Shown here: piece after piece, positions 28,241 to 35,252 of the stretch
Position numbering within the stretch: position 1 is the first letter of the stretch
Layout: every line of letters begins with the position of its first letter
Translations under genes and position numbers: made by a program
The notes under the pieces: model-generated
The model's database searches: none
Seen by the model: the letters and a program-made list of their open reading frames with translations, nothing else
Told to the model about the DNA's origin: nothing
NCBI GenBank assembly: GCA_029237915.1
Contig: JAQWHD010000036.1
Coordinates: forward strand, 50,949-114,948
Length of the DNA stretch: 64,000 nt
Reading direction: 5' to 3'
Source: Thalassotalea sp.
GTDB taxonomy: Bacteria > Pseudomonadota > Gammaproteobacteria > Enterobacterales > Alteromonadaceae

Positions 28241-28525
28241 TCCTGATGAAGATCAGGGGTACTTTTTTGATAACGTAACAACTCGTGGATAAAAGCTTCA
28301 CGTCAATTAATGGAAGTTGCACAATCAGGTAAGCGCTGTATTACTTTTTCTGTTCTTCATTCAGGTATAAATTCTGTTACACCTGCACTTTTTATAGATA
28401 AAGTGTATGGAAAATTAATTCATCAAGCCATTAATTCAGGTGTTGAGTTTTTTGCATATAAATGCGAATTCTATCCTTCACAGATGGAATTAAAAACTAA
28501 ATTAATATTATTCACTAAAAAATAA
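28233..28525 (+). pseudogene. sfsA: Decayed C-terminal fragment of sfsA
   Basis: Two adjoining frames together give the last third of SfsA (sugar fermentation stimulation protein A, about 230 residues, DNA-binding). GYFFDNVTTRG (28257-28289) is in the frame of bases 28233 onward and is followed by an in-frame TAA at 28290-28292 where SfsA has Gln/Ala. The match resumes as KLHVN and, after a one-base frameshift near 28305, continues as LMEVAQSGKR, FSVLHSGINSVTPALFIDKVYGKLI and GVEFFAYKCEF. The N-terminal two thirds are missing. It is therefore a remnant; the open frame at 28310-28525 is unlikely to be a gene of its own. Confidence 0.75.
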
Positions 28526-28617
28526 TAAGCAATAAATAAAATATCATTTTATCTATAATACACCAATTAAAAGAAGGTATACTTCTTATATAAAGTTCTA
28601 ATATTAAAGGAATAATA

Positions 28618-29529
28618 ATGCAGTATTACGATATCATTGGCGATGTTCATGGCCATGCAACCAAACTTGAAAACCTTCTTGTTAAAATGGACTACAAGCT
28701 AGTCAATGACACATATCAACACGACACTCGAAAAGTAATCTTTGTTGGTGATTATATTGACCGTGGTGGAGAAGAAGCTAAAACCATTCACATAGTTCGT
28801 AACATGGTTGAATCTGGTAATGCATTAGCAATAATGGGTAACCATGAGTTCAATGCAATTTGTTGGGCTACACCACACCCTGATAAGCCAGGTGAATATC
28901 TACGTGAGCATTCAGATAAAAACTTTGATCAACACGAAGCGTTCTTAAAAGAATTCCCACTTGGATCTGATGAACATACCGATGTAATTAACTGGTTTAA
29001 AACACTTCCTATCTATCTTGATCTAGAACACATAAGAATTGTGCATGCATGTTGGCATCAATACTCAATCGATGAGTTAAACAATATTATTAATGAAGAT
29101 AAAACACTTCCTGAAGATATGTATATAACTGCATCAGATGAAAATCACCCCCACTATGAATATATTGAAAATGTAGTGAAAGCTTTAGAAGAAGAATTAC
29201 CTACTGGTATTACTTTTAAAGATAAGAGTAATCATGAACGATCAGCAATACGAATTAAATGGTGGTCGACAGAAGAAGCAACCTATAAGAACTTAGCTTT
29301 AACAGTTCCAGAAACAAGTATGGTTAATATACCTGATGAAAAAATTAATGATGTTTACCTTTATAGTGACGATAAACCTGTTTTCTTTGGTCATTACTGG
29401 ATGAAAGGTAAACCGACTATTCAATCAGATAAAGTAGCATGTACGGATTACAGTGCAGGTAAAGGTGGTGAACTTGTTGCTTACCGTTGGAGTGGTGAAA
29501 GCATATTAAATAATAATCATTTTGCTTAA
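28618..29529 (+). CDS. Calcineurin-like metallophosphoesterase (PrpA-type phosphatase)
   Basis: 303 residues. The phosphoesterase motifs are complete: GDVHG (8-12), GDYIDRG (44-50), GNHE (74-77) and VHACWH near 143; these ligand two metal ions. It resembles PrpA/PrpB-like serine/threonine phosphatases and the ApaH fold, but is longer than PrpA (about 220), with an insert of about 80 residues after VHACWH. Substrate unknown: phosphoprotein or nucleotide. It has an AAAGGAATAAT leader sequence. Followed closely by two small genes. Together with the Fic protein it suggests the island manipulates protein or nucleotide modification. Confidence 0.85.
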   Translation: MQYYDIIGDVHGHATKLENLLVKMDYKLVNDTYQHDTRKVIFVGDYIDRGGEEAKTIHIVRNMVESGNALAIMGNHEFNAICWATPHPDKPGEYLREHSDKNFDQHEAFLKEFPLGSDEHTDVINWFKTLPIYLDLEHIRIVHACWHQYSIDELNNIINEDKTLPEDMYITASDENHPHYEYIENVVKALEEELPTGITFKDKSNHERSAIRIKWWSTEEATYKNLALTVPETSMVNIPDEKINDVYLYSDDKPVFFGHYWMKGKPTIQSDKVACTDYSAGKGGELVAYRWSGESILNNNHFA

Positions 29530-29542
29530 AGGAGTAACTAAC

Positions 29543-29626
29543 TTGGAAAAAGATAACTTAATAAAGTGTTTGTGCATTCCAGGAATCTACATGTGGTTGA
29601 TACAGGGGGTTATAAGTGGTAATTGA
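29543..29626 (+). CDS. Possible 27-residue hydrophobic peptide
   Basis: A TTG codon with AAAGGAG eight bases upstream opens a short frame (MEKDNLIKCLCIPGIYMWLI, then QGVISGN) whose stop overlaps the start of the next gene by 11 bases. The good ribosome site immediately after the phosphatase gene and the overlap argue for translation, perhaps as a coupling leader or small membrane peptide. Too short for an assignment; chance cannot be excluded. Confidence 0.35.
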   Translation: MEKDNLIKCLCIPGIYMWLIQGVISGN

Positions 29627-30074
29627 TTGGGATATTGTTAGTTCAGCAGCAACTGCTATTGCTTCTTTAGCAACTGCGCTTGGTGTGTGTTTTGGTGCGT
29701 GGCAAATTAAAGTTGGGAAAGATCAAGCACAAGCCACCTTTGAAGATGGTCTTGATCAACAATATCGAGTTTTATCTATGGAATTACCCGTTAGTGTCTT
29801 AATAGGTGAACCTGTAGAAGAAAGTGATAGGTCAAGGGTTAGAGAATTGATATATAACTACCTTGATTTAGCTAATGAACAAGTTTATTTACGAGCAGAA
29901 GGGCGTATTGCTAAGCATACGTGGGTATCTTGGAGTGATGGCATTCTATTACACTTATCAAAACCAGCATTTAAAGAAGTGTATCTTGAAATAAAAGATA
30001 AATGCGATTTTACCTACCTAAATCATTTAGTCGACAATGACTTAGATGTAGATCCTAGAAAATGGAAACTTTAA
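29616..30074 (+). CDS. Membrane-anchored protein of unknown function
   Basis: 152 residues from a GTG with AGGGGG six bases upstream. One N-terminal membrane segment (SSAATAIASLATALGVCFGAW) followed by a soluble domain of about 120 residues with an aromatic-rich region (RELIYNYLDLANEQVYLRAEGRIAK, then HTWVSWSDGI). I have no family name. Small single-span proteins of this layout occur often in genomic islands, but no function follows from that. It is the last gene of the plus-strand set in the island and converges with fic. Confidence 0.65.
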   Translation: MVIDWDIVSSAATAIASLATALGVCFGAWQIKVGKDQAQATFEDGLDQQYRVLSMELPVSVLIGEPVEESDRSRVRELIYNYLDLANEQVYLRAEGRIAKHTWVSWSDGILLHLSKPAFKEVYLEIKDKCDFTYLNHLVDNDLDVDPRKWKL

Positions 30075-30129
30075 TACTAGAACAATTGTTTTAACTACTA
30101 ACGTAAGTTATTTAATCGAGTGTTTTATT

Positions 30130-31683
30130 TTAAGATTTTTGCATAACGGCTTGAACATCTATCTTTAATGATTTATTTAAATCTTCAATAAGCTGAACGG
30201 TAGATTCTTCAATTTGAACTAATAGTTTTACTTCAATATGTTTAGCTACCAACTCAGTCTTATTTTTGGAAACTTTTCCGCCACCATTGATAATAATTGA
30301 TACTATTTTATCAAGAATAGCATTAGGTATATCAGCAACACTATTAATAGATTTTTTAATAAAATCATAGACTATAATCAAGCACATTTCTTCTACTAAC
30401 TCTTTTGAAATGGCTGTATTCATCATGTCATAAACAAATTCAACATGTTCAGTGTAATCAGGGTATCGATACATATGATCAATATCGTTATGTATTAGGA
30501 CTGCATTATCAGGATCTAACTCCCAATCCAACATCGACATGATAGGTTTAGATATTGATTCTAAAACTTGATCATATTTTTCTACATTTTTTAATATGGC
30601 AGCAGAAATTGGAATTATAAATTTATGATCCGGTTCTCTTTGTTTCATAACATCGTGTATAAGGTACCTATGAATACGACCATTACCATCATCAAATGGA
30701 TGTATATAAACTTCTCCAAATGAAATGACAGCAGCGTGCATGAGCGCTGGTACATTTGCATCTATCATGAGTTTATCATGGGTTTCAAATAACCCATTCA
30801 TCATACTGGGGACATGCTTAGCCAGGGCACCAATATAGTGTACATCTTCATCAGTAAAGCCATACTTTTGAATTGTACTACCTATATATATTTCACAGGT
30901 CCTGTAATCATCTTGTTTAGCTTTATCTTCAACAATTTGATTCTGTAGGTGAACTAACTTTGACTTTGATAATTCGAATAAACCTGCATTCTTTATAGAA
31001 TTTAGAAACCTTTGCATTTTCTTTTTATCAGGTTGTTCTTTTTCTATTTCGGTTGATGATCTGGTTTCTTTTGTATAAAGGTAATTGATAGATCGGCCTA
31101 TAACATCAACAGATAAATGCTCACCTAATTTTTGAACTTCTTCATATGCAGTTTTATAAACATCTACTTCAGCAAGTTCTTTTATCATTGGAGTTTTTCT
31201 TATTGTAGGGCAAAACTCACGAGTGCCTATCGCGTTATTAATTACATGCGTTCTTCTGTCTCGTATCCCTGCATCCAATGTATAATAATATTCATCATCA
31301 AACAGTCGTATATAATTACCATGCTTTAAATCTGGAATATCTAACTTACTATCAGTTAACCACTCGTACAGGTACCAAATAACACGGTTATACTTAGAGC
31401 TAGGTTTGGCTAAAATGAAAGCTGTTAGTTCATCTATATCCATTACTTTAAACATAGCTGCAAAAAATGGTAAACGGATACCTTGGTATTTTATCGCAGC
31501 GACTATATTCTCATAGGGAGTATCTATATTTTTTCTAGAACCTGGCAGTACTCGCCTTTTAGATGCACCGTAATCAACAAATCGTTCAGATTCAGCTGAA
31601 GGATCTTGATATACTTCAACCCCTAATTTAGGAAGTAAAAGGTTGTAGTGTCTGTTTAAGAATGTATAGCCAACTGGTTTCAT
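30130..31683 (-). CDS. Fic/DOC family protein (AMPylator-like)
   Basis: 517 residues. The Fic motif is complete and canonical, HPFDDGNGR at 328-336, preceded by the usual helix and followed by IHRYLIHD. Upstream in the chain, SSTEIEKE (209-216) is placed where class II Fic proteins carry the autoinhibitory (S/T)xxxE(G/N) helix; here the Glu (214) is present but the next residue is Lys. Family members transfer AMP (sometimes other nucleotides) to Ser/Thr/Tyr of target proteins. The 200-residue N-terminus and 130-residue C-terminus are unassigned. No antitoxin-like partner overlaps it. Four 20-bp repeats lie 90-170 bases upstream. Confidence 0.88.
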   Translation of the reverse strand: MKPVGYTFLNRHYNLLLPKLGVEVYQDPSAESERFVDYGASKRRVLPGSRKNIDTPYENIVAAIKYQGIRLPFFAAMFKVMDIDELTAFILAKPSSKYNRVIWYLYEWLTDSKLDIPDLKHGNYIRLFDDEYYYTLDAGIRDRRTHVINNAIGTREFCPTIRKTPMIKELAEVDVYKTAYEEVQKLGEHLSVDVIGRSINYLYTKETRSSTEIEKEQPDKKKMQRFLNSIKNAGLFELSKSKLVHLQNQIVEDKAKQDDYRTCEIYIGSTIQKYGFTDEDVHYIGALAKHVPSMMNGLFETHDKLMIDANVPALMHAAVISFGEVYIHPFDDGNGRIHRYLIHDVMKQREPDHKFIIPISAAILKNVEKYDQVLESISKPIMSMLDWELDPDNAVLIHNDIDHMYRYPDYTEHVEFVYDMMNTAISKELVEEMCLIIVYDFIKKSINSVADIPNAILDKIVSIIINGGGKVSKNKTELVAKHIEVKLLVQIEESTVQLIEDLNKSLKIDVQAVMQKS

Positions 31684-31773
31684 TTTATCTTTACTTATCT
31701 ATTAACTTGTTTATACTTTGTTTAATTACATCGTTAGTCCTGTTTTACTATATAAATACTTATAAATCTATAT

Positions 31774-31853
31774 AAACAGTTAGAAACCCCAACAAACAGT
31801 TAGAAACCTCAACAAACAGTTAAAAACCTCAACAAACAGTTAGAGACACCAAT
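31774..31853. repeat. Four tandem 20-bp repeats upstream of fic
   Basis: Units AAACAGTTAGAAACCCCAAC, AAACAGTTAGAAACCTCAAC, AAACAGTTAAAAACCTCAAC and AAACAGTTAGAGACACCAAT follow one another without spacers at 31774, 31794, 31814 and 31834. The period is exactly 20 bases (about two helix turns). The array ends 40 bases before the stop of the HNH gene and starts 90 bases before the fic ATG, so it can act on fic transcription or serve as iterons. Confidence 0.85.
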
Positions 31854-31892
31854 GGATTTAATGTGATTTTTGTATAAATATTGCAGCATCAA

Positions 31893-32378
31893 TTATTTTT
31901 TGTGCTTTAAATAATGCCATTCAAAGTATTTATTTGAATGTGAGTTATAAGTCTTACAGTTTTGACCAGTCAGTTTGTTTAAGTAGTCGTCAACTTTTCC
32001 ATATAGTGGTTCATTATTCAAATTAATTACACTACCTTTATGGACTGCAATTAACCCTTTTTCATATAATTCATCACATCCAAACTTACACATAGGTGAT
32101 ACTATGTTTTTATAATCGCGCTTTTCTTTTTCGTCGCATTTAGATCTTTTCTTAATATGAGCAACTAGAAAATCAGTAGGCATTATATTATTACAAATAC
32201 AACAAGTGCCATGTGGATTAGATTGAAATAACTCATTTCTTAGAAATGACTGTTCAGTGCGTACCGTTGACTCTCTTAGTTTATCAAGTGTAATAGCAGC
32301 ATCTATGTATTGAGTTTCAGTTATAACTTCTTTTTTAGTGGTGCATTTCAACCAGGTCTCATTTAAATATGGCAACAC
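31893..32378 (-). CDS. HNH endonuclease-like protein, possibly 5'-truncated
   Basis: 161 residues with a zinc-type HNH fold: Cys59/Cys62 (TCCICN), His74 in LVAHIKKRS, Asn91 in NIVSPMC, and Cys97/Cys101 in CKFGCDELYEKG. This arrangement normally forms the C-terminal domain of longer island nucleases. The frame begins with a GTG at 32378 without a clear ribosome site and is closed by a stop a few codons upstream, only 38 bases from the right 25-bp repeat. The lost N-terminus may have gone with the missing recombinase gene. A DNA-cutting role is inferred from the fold. Confidence 0.75.
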   Translation of the reverse strand: MLPYLNETWLKCTTKKEVITETQYIDAAITLDKLRESTVRTEQSFLRNELFQSNPHGTCCICNNIMPTDFLVAHIKKRSKCDEKEKRDYKNIVSPMCKFGCDELYEKGLIAVHKGSVINLNNEPLYGKVDDYLNKLTGQNCKTYNSHSNKYFEWHYLKHKK

Positions 32379-32415
32379 GCCACTTTTTACTATTTATAAG
32401 TTGGGTAATTAGGAT

Positions 32416-32440
32416 TTTACCCACCGTTTTACCCACCACT
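32416..32440 (+). repeat. 25-bp direct repeat, right copy (candidate integrase arm site)
   Basis: Identical over 25 bp and in the same orientation as 26443-26467. A further inverted half-unit, CGGTGGGTAA, follows at 32444-32453, so the right end carries three TTACCCACC-type elements. Confidence 0.75.
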
Positions 32441-32493
32441 TATCGGTGGGTAATGATGGATCGCAAAAAACCTTGTTGGACAGTAGATAATAA

Positions 32494-32517
32494 AAAACCC
32501 TGTAAAAACAGGGTTTT
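32494..32517 (-). terminator. Terminator downstream of yicC supplied by the island
   Basis: AAAACCCTGT / ACAGGGTTTT stem (AAAA loop) with a TTTTTTATTA tail on the minus strand, 28 bases after the yicC stop. It lies inside the island's right end, so it replaces yicC's displaced terminator. Confidence 0.85.
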
Positions 32518-32544
32518 GTAATCGTAATCAAAGCTGGTTAATCA

Positions 32545-32565
32545 TTATTCAATATTTTGAATTTG
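32545..32565. repeat. Right attachment-site core within yicC
   Basis: The last codons of yicC (Q-I-Q-N-I-E and stop on the minus strand). Partner of 26353-26373; 20 of 21 bases identical. Confidence 0.8.
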
Positions 32566-33408
32566 CTCACGCATTTGCTCTATCAATACTTTTAATTCAA
32601 CCGCTGCTGCAGTGATGTCGGTGTTGATTGATTTAGAACCTAAGGTGTTTGCTTCACGGTTGAATTCTTGCATCATGAAGTCTAAACGGCGACCTTGTGG
32701 GCCACCTTTTTTTAGGATTTTCTTAGTTTCTTTTACATGGCTGTCAAGACGATCGAGTTCTTCGTCAACGTCCATTTTTTGTGCGAGCATAACCAGCTCT
32801 TGTTCTAAGCGAGTTGATTCTGGTTCAATGCCGGCGTCATTGAATTTATCAATGATACGGTTACGTTGCCATTGAATGATCTCTGGCATGTGCACTTTAA
32901 CAGCTTCGGCTTGTGCTGATATAGCATCAAGACGAGTAGTGATAACATCGCTCATATTAGAGCCTTCATTGGCTCTGTCGGCAATAAAATCGGTAAGTGC
33001 TTGTTCAAAGCCTTTAAGTAACTCGCCTGATATTGCATCCATGTCAGCTTCTTCAGCTTCCATTACGCCAGGCCATTTCATTATGTCGACCGGGTTAAAG
33101 TTATTAACACCTGCAACATCGGCAATGCTGTTCGCGTGCTGAACTAATTGTTCGGCTAATTTAGTGTTTAAAGTGATGTTGCTTTTTGCTGCTAGGTTGG
33201 CGTTAAAACGTAAGTTACATTCAACTTTGCCGCGGTTTAATGCTTTGCGAAAACGTTCTCGTAAAACTGGCTCTAAGCCGCGGAACTGCTCTGGCATACG
33301 GAAATAGGTTTCAAGAAAACGTTGGTTAACCGAGCGTATTTCCCATACCGCGTTACCCCAATCACCCTTTACTTCAATACGTGCAAAAGCTGTCATGCTG
33401 TGGATCAT
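32545..33408 (-). CDS. yicC: YicC family endoribonuclease
   Basis: 287 residues, full length. MIHSMTAFARIE at the N-terminus, EIRSVNQRFLETYFRMPEQF and the C-terminal GRRLDFMMQEFNREANTLGSKS are the family signatures, the last interpreted in parts. E. coli YicC is an endoribonuclease that promotes RyhB small RNA decay with PNPase. Its last seven codons coincide with the island attachment core, so the coding end has been rebuilt by the incoming element without changing the protein. In many gammaproteobacteria yicC lies next to rph; here three oxidoreductase-related genes separate them. Confidence 0.95.
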   Translation of the reverse strand: MIHSMTAFARIEVKGDWGNAVWEIRSVNQRFLETYFRMPEQFRGLEPVLRERFRKALNRGKVECNLRFNANLAAKSNITLNTKLAEQLVQHANSIADVAGVNNFNPVDIMKWPGVMEAEEADMDAISGELLKGFEQALTDFIADRANEGSNMSDVITTRLDAISAQAEAVKVHMPEIIQWQRNRIIDKFNDAGIEPESTRLEQELVMLAQKMDVDEELDRLDSHVKETKKILKKGGPQGRRLDFMMQEFNREANTLGSKSINTDITAAAVELKVLIEQMREQIQNIE

Positions 33409-33507
33409 AATAAATACCTTTAAATTTTGTTTAATGATTTATCATAATAAGAGCTGCAATACTGTCTTATTACGAGTGCGGTAATTATGCCTGATACAGG
33501 GTAAAGG

Positions 33508-33541
33508 AGCAATATTGAGGGATTTATTGCTCAATATTGCT
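33508..33541. terminator. Stem-loop after the GMC oxidoreductase gene
   Basis: AGCAATATTGAG (33508-33519) pairs perfectly with CTCAATATTGCT (33530-33541) around a 10-base loop, 29 bases after the GMC gene stop. The minus-strand tail is CCTTTACCC, so it is a weak terminator or an mRNA-stabilising hairpin. Confidence 0.45.
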
Positions 33542-33569
33542 TTGCTTTTATTTACTGGCGATGGAAGGG

Positions 33570-35252
33570 CTAACTAAAGCGTTTTAATATTTGGTCGGCG
33601 ACTCTAAAGGAATTAGCATATATGGTATATGTGTAAGGTACACTGCCTCCGGTTGGCATAAATGAGCCATCGGTTATATAGAGGTTACTTACGTCATGCG
33701 GTTTGCAGTTTTTATCAAGTACGGATGTTTTAGGATCATTGCCAAAGCGACAACCACCGGCTTGTAAGTTTGCAGGCGGGTATGAGCTAACCGAGGAGCT
33801 GATATTTGTTGCGCCCATTGCCGCTAGTACATCTTCAGCTTTTTTACTTACGTACTCGCCAACTTTTAAATCGTGTTGATGTGCACCTATACGGATTTTG
33901 GCCACTGGGTCGCCCCATTTATCGGTGTTTTCGTTATCTAAAGATACGAAACAATCATCGGTAGGTAGCCAGTCATTGAATACTTCGAAACGTAGGGTTT
34001 TACCAAAGTTAAATGCCGTTTGCAGGTTAGTTTTTAATTGCTCGCCCCAAACTAAATTGTCATCCTCATCCCATTTTTCTGAGCTGGCTTTGGCAATTGG
34101 GTTTTGATGGAATAAAAAGTCTATGGTGCCACCCTTTGCCGGTGCGCCAAAGTCTTTGTCGTCTATTTTATAATAATCTTGAATTGAGCGGTTAATGAAC
34201 GGCCCGACAACTCTTAATTGCTGTTGCTGCGTTTCTGTTATTTCATCGAACAAGAAGTCACCGCGACCAGTGCCACCTGCTGAGAAGATAATGTTTTTGC
34301 CCACTTGGCCATTATTATTGGCTAGTCCATCTTGATGTTTTTCACCTTTTGATGCGAGTAGTAAGCGAGATGTTTCCACAGCCTGACAAGCGACAACATA
34401 CAAAGTGGCATCAACTTTTTGTTTACGATCGTGCTTGTCGTAATACCATACACCGCTAACATCGCCTTTAGCATCAGACTCTAATTTAAATACTTTAGCG
34501 TGCGGTAAAATAGTGCAGTTACCACTGGCTACCGCGTGGTTTAATAGTGCGGCGCGGCCACTACCTTTTGCGCCTGTTGAACAACCATAACTTGAACAAT
34601 AACCTGCGTATTCACAACTTTTTCGCCCCATTGCTGGCGTCGATAAAATGGCTCTTGGTACGGGAAAAGAATGAAAACCAATATCTGCGGCTGCTTTGTC
34701 AATCCAAGCAGAAATAGGGTGTTCTGCTGTTGGCGGGAAAGGGTAGTCGGTTTTATGTGGCTCTAAAAAAGGATGTTCTACCACTTTACCAGAAACACCA
34801 ACAACGTTATCAACTTGATCGTAATAAGGTTCTAAATCGCTATAGGATATCGGCCAATCAACGACGTTCGCGCCTTTTATTGCACCGAACTCTGATTTTA
34901 AGCGAAAATCCATAGGCTTTAAACGATGGAAATAGCCGCTCATAAAGTTTGATGAGCCGCCAACTACATTGCCGTTCCAAAAATCCCAGCCAGACTCACT
35001 AGTTGCTTCGCCTTGCCAGTAGGCCTTGCCGTCATTGTCTTCATATTCTTCTTCAATAACGTGCTGTTCGTTTTCAAGTTTTGGTGAATAAGTGGTGCGG
35101 CGACAACAGGCCATTTCATCTTTATAAAAATCTTCTTCGGTTAACCAAGGGCCTTTTTCTAGCACTAAAACTTTTTTACCGGCTTTGGCTAATGTGTAGG
35201 CAATAGGTGAGGCACCAGCGCCACTGCCAACGATACAGATATCATATTTCAT
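33570..35252 (-). CDS. GMC family oxidoreductase (sugar/alcohol dehydrogenase large subunit)
   Basis: 560 residues. FAD-binding Rossmann motif at the N-terminus (VGSGAGASPIAYTLAKAGK), the GGSSNFMSGYFHR region that follows, and the C-terminal GMC segment (SNLYITDGSFMPTGGSVPYTYTIYA with the active-site residues). It is the large flavoprotein of membrane gluconate/sorbitol/2-keto-gluconate-type dehydrogenases. No signal peptide is visible; such subunits are carried through Tat by the partner's twin-arginine signal. The stop codon of the partner gene overlaps its ATG, so the two are coupled. The electron acceptor is not identified; no cytochrome subunit is present here. Confidence 0.88.
   Translation of the reverse strand: MKYDICIVGSGAGASPIAYTLAKAGKKVLVLEKGPWLTEEDFYKDEMACCRRTTYSPKLENEQHVIEEEYEDNDGKAYWQGEATSESGWDFWNGNVVGGSSNFMSGYFHRLKPMDFRLKSEFGAIKGANVVDWPISYSDLEPYYDQVDNVVGVSGKVVEHPFLEPHKTDYPFPPTAEHPISAWIDKAAADIGFHSFPVPRAILSTPAMGRKSCEYAGYCSSYGCSTGAKGSGRAALLNHAVASGNCTILPHAKVFKLESDAKGDVSGVWYYDKHDRKQKVDATLYVVACQAVETSRLLLASKGEKHQDGLANNNGQVGKNIIFSAGGTGRGDFLFDEITETQQQQLRVVGPFINRSIQDYYKIDDKDFGAPAKGGTIDFLFHQNPIAKASSEKWDEDDNLVWGEQLKTNLQTAFNFGKTLRFEVFNDWLPTDDCFVSLDNENTDKWGDPVAKIRIGAHQHDLKVGEYVSKKAEDVLAAMGATNISSSVSSYPPANLQAGGCRFGNDPKTSVLDKNCKPHDVSNLYITDGSFMPTGGSVPYTYTIYANSFRVADQILKRFS

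Larger units (their letters stand above)
26353..32565. mobile_element. CIME-like integrated island at the 3' end of yicC
   Basis: Bounded by the 21-bp yicC-end duplication (26353-26373 and 32545-32565), with an identical 25-bp direct repeat 70 bases inside the left core and 104 bases inside the right core. The right end supplies yicC with its 3' codons and a new terminator (32494-32517); the left end keeps the old terminator. Genes inside differ in character from the flanks: nuclease-like, Fic and phosphatase proteins, unknown small proteins, a decayed gene, and long AT-rich gaps. No integrase, relaxase or phage gene is present, so the element cannot excise on its own. Elements with att ends but no recombinase are called CIMEs. 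Confidence 0.75.

Noticed and set aside
28310..28525. 71-codon open frame as an independent gene
   Set aside because: Its product is the end of SfsA, and the matching sequence continues upstream through a stop codon and a frameshift, so it is part of a pseudogene.
31774..31853. Short repeats resembling a CRISPR array
   Set aside because: The 20-bp units abut directly with no spacers between them, and no cas gene is nearby; they are simple tandem repeats.
26353..32565. Island as a prophage or ICE
   Set aside because: No integrase, capsid, replication, relaxase or conjugation genes are present; only the ends look like an integrated element.
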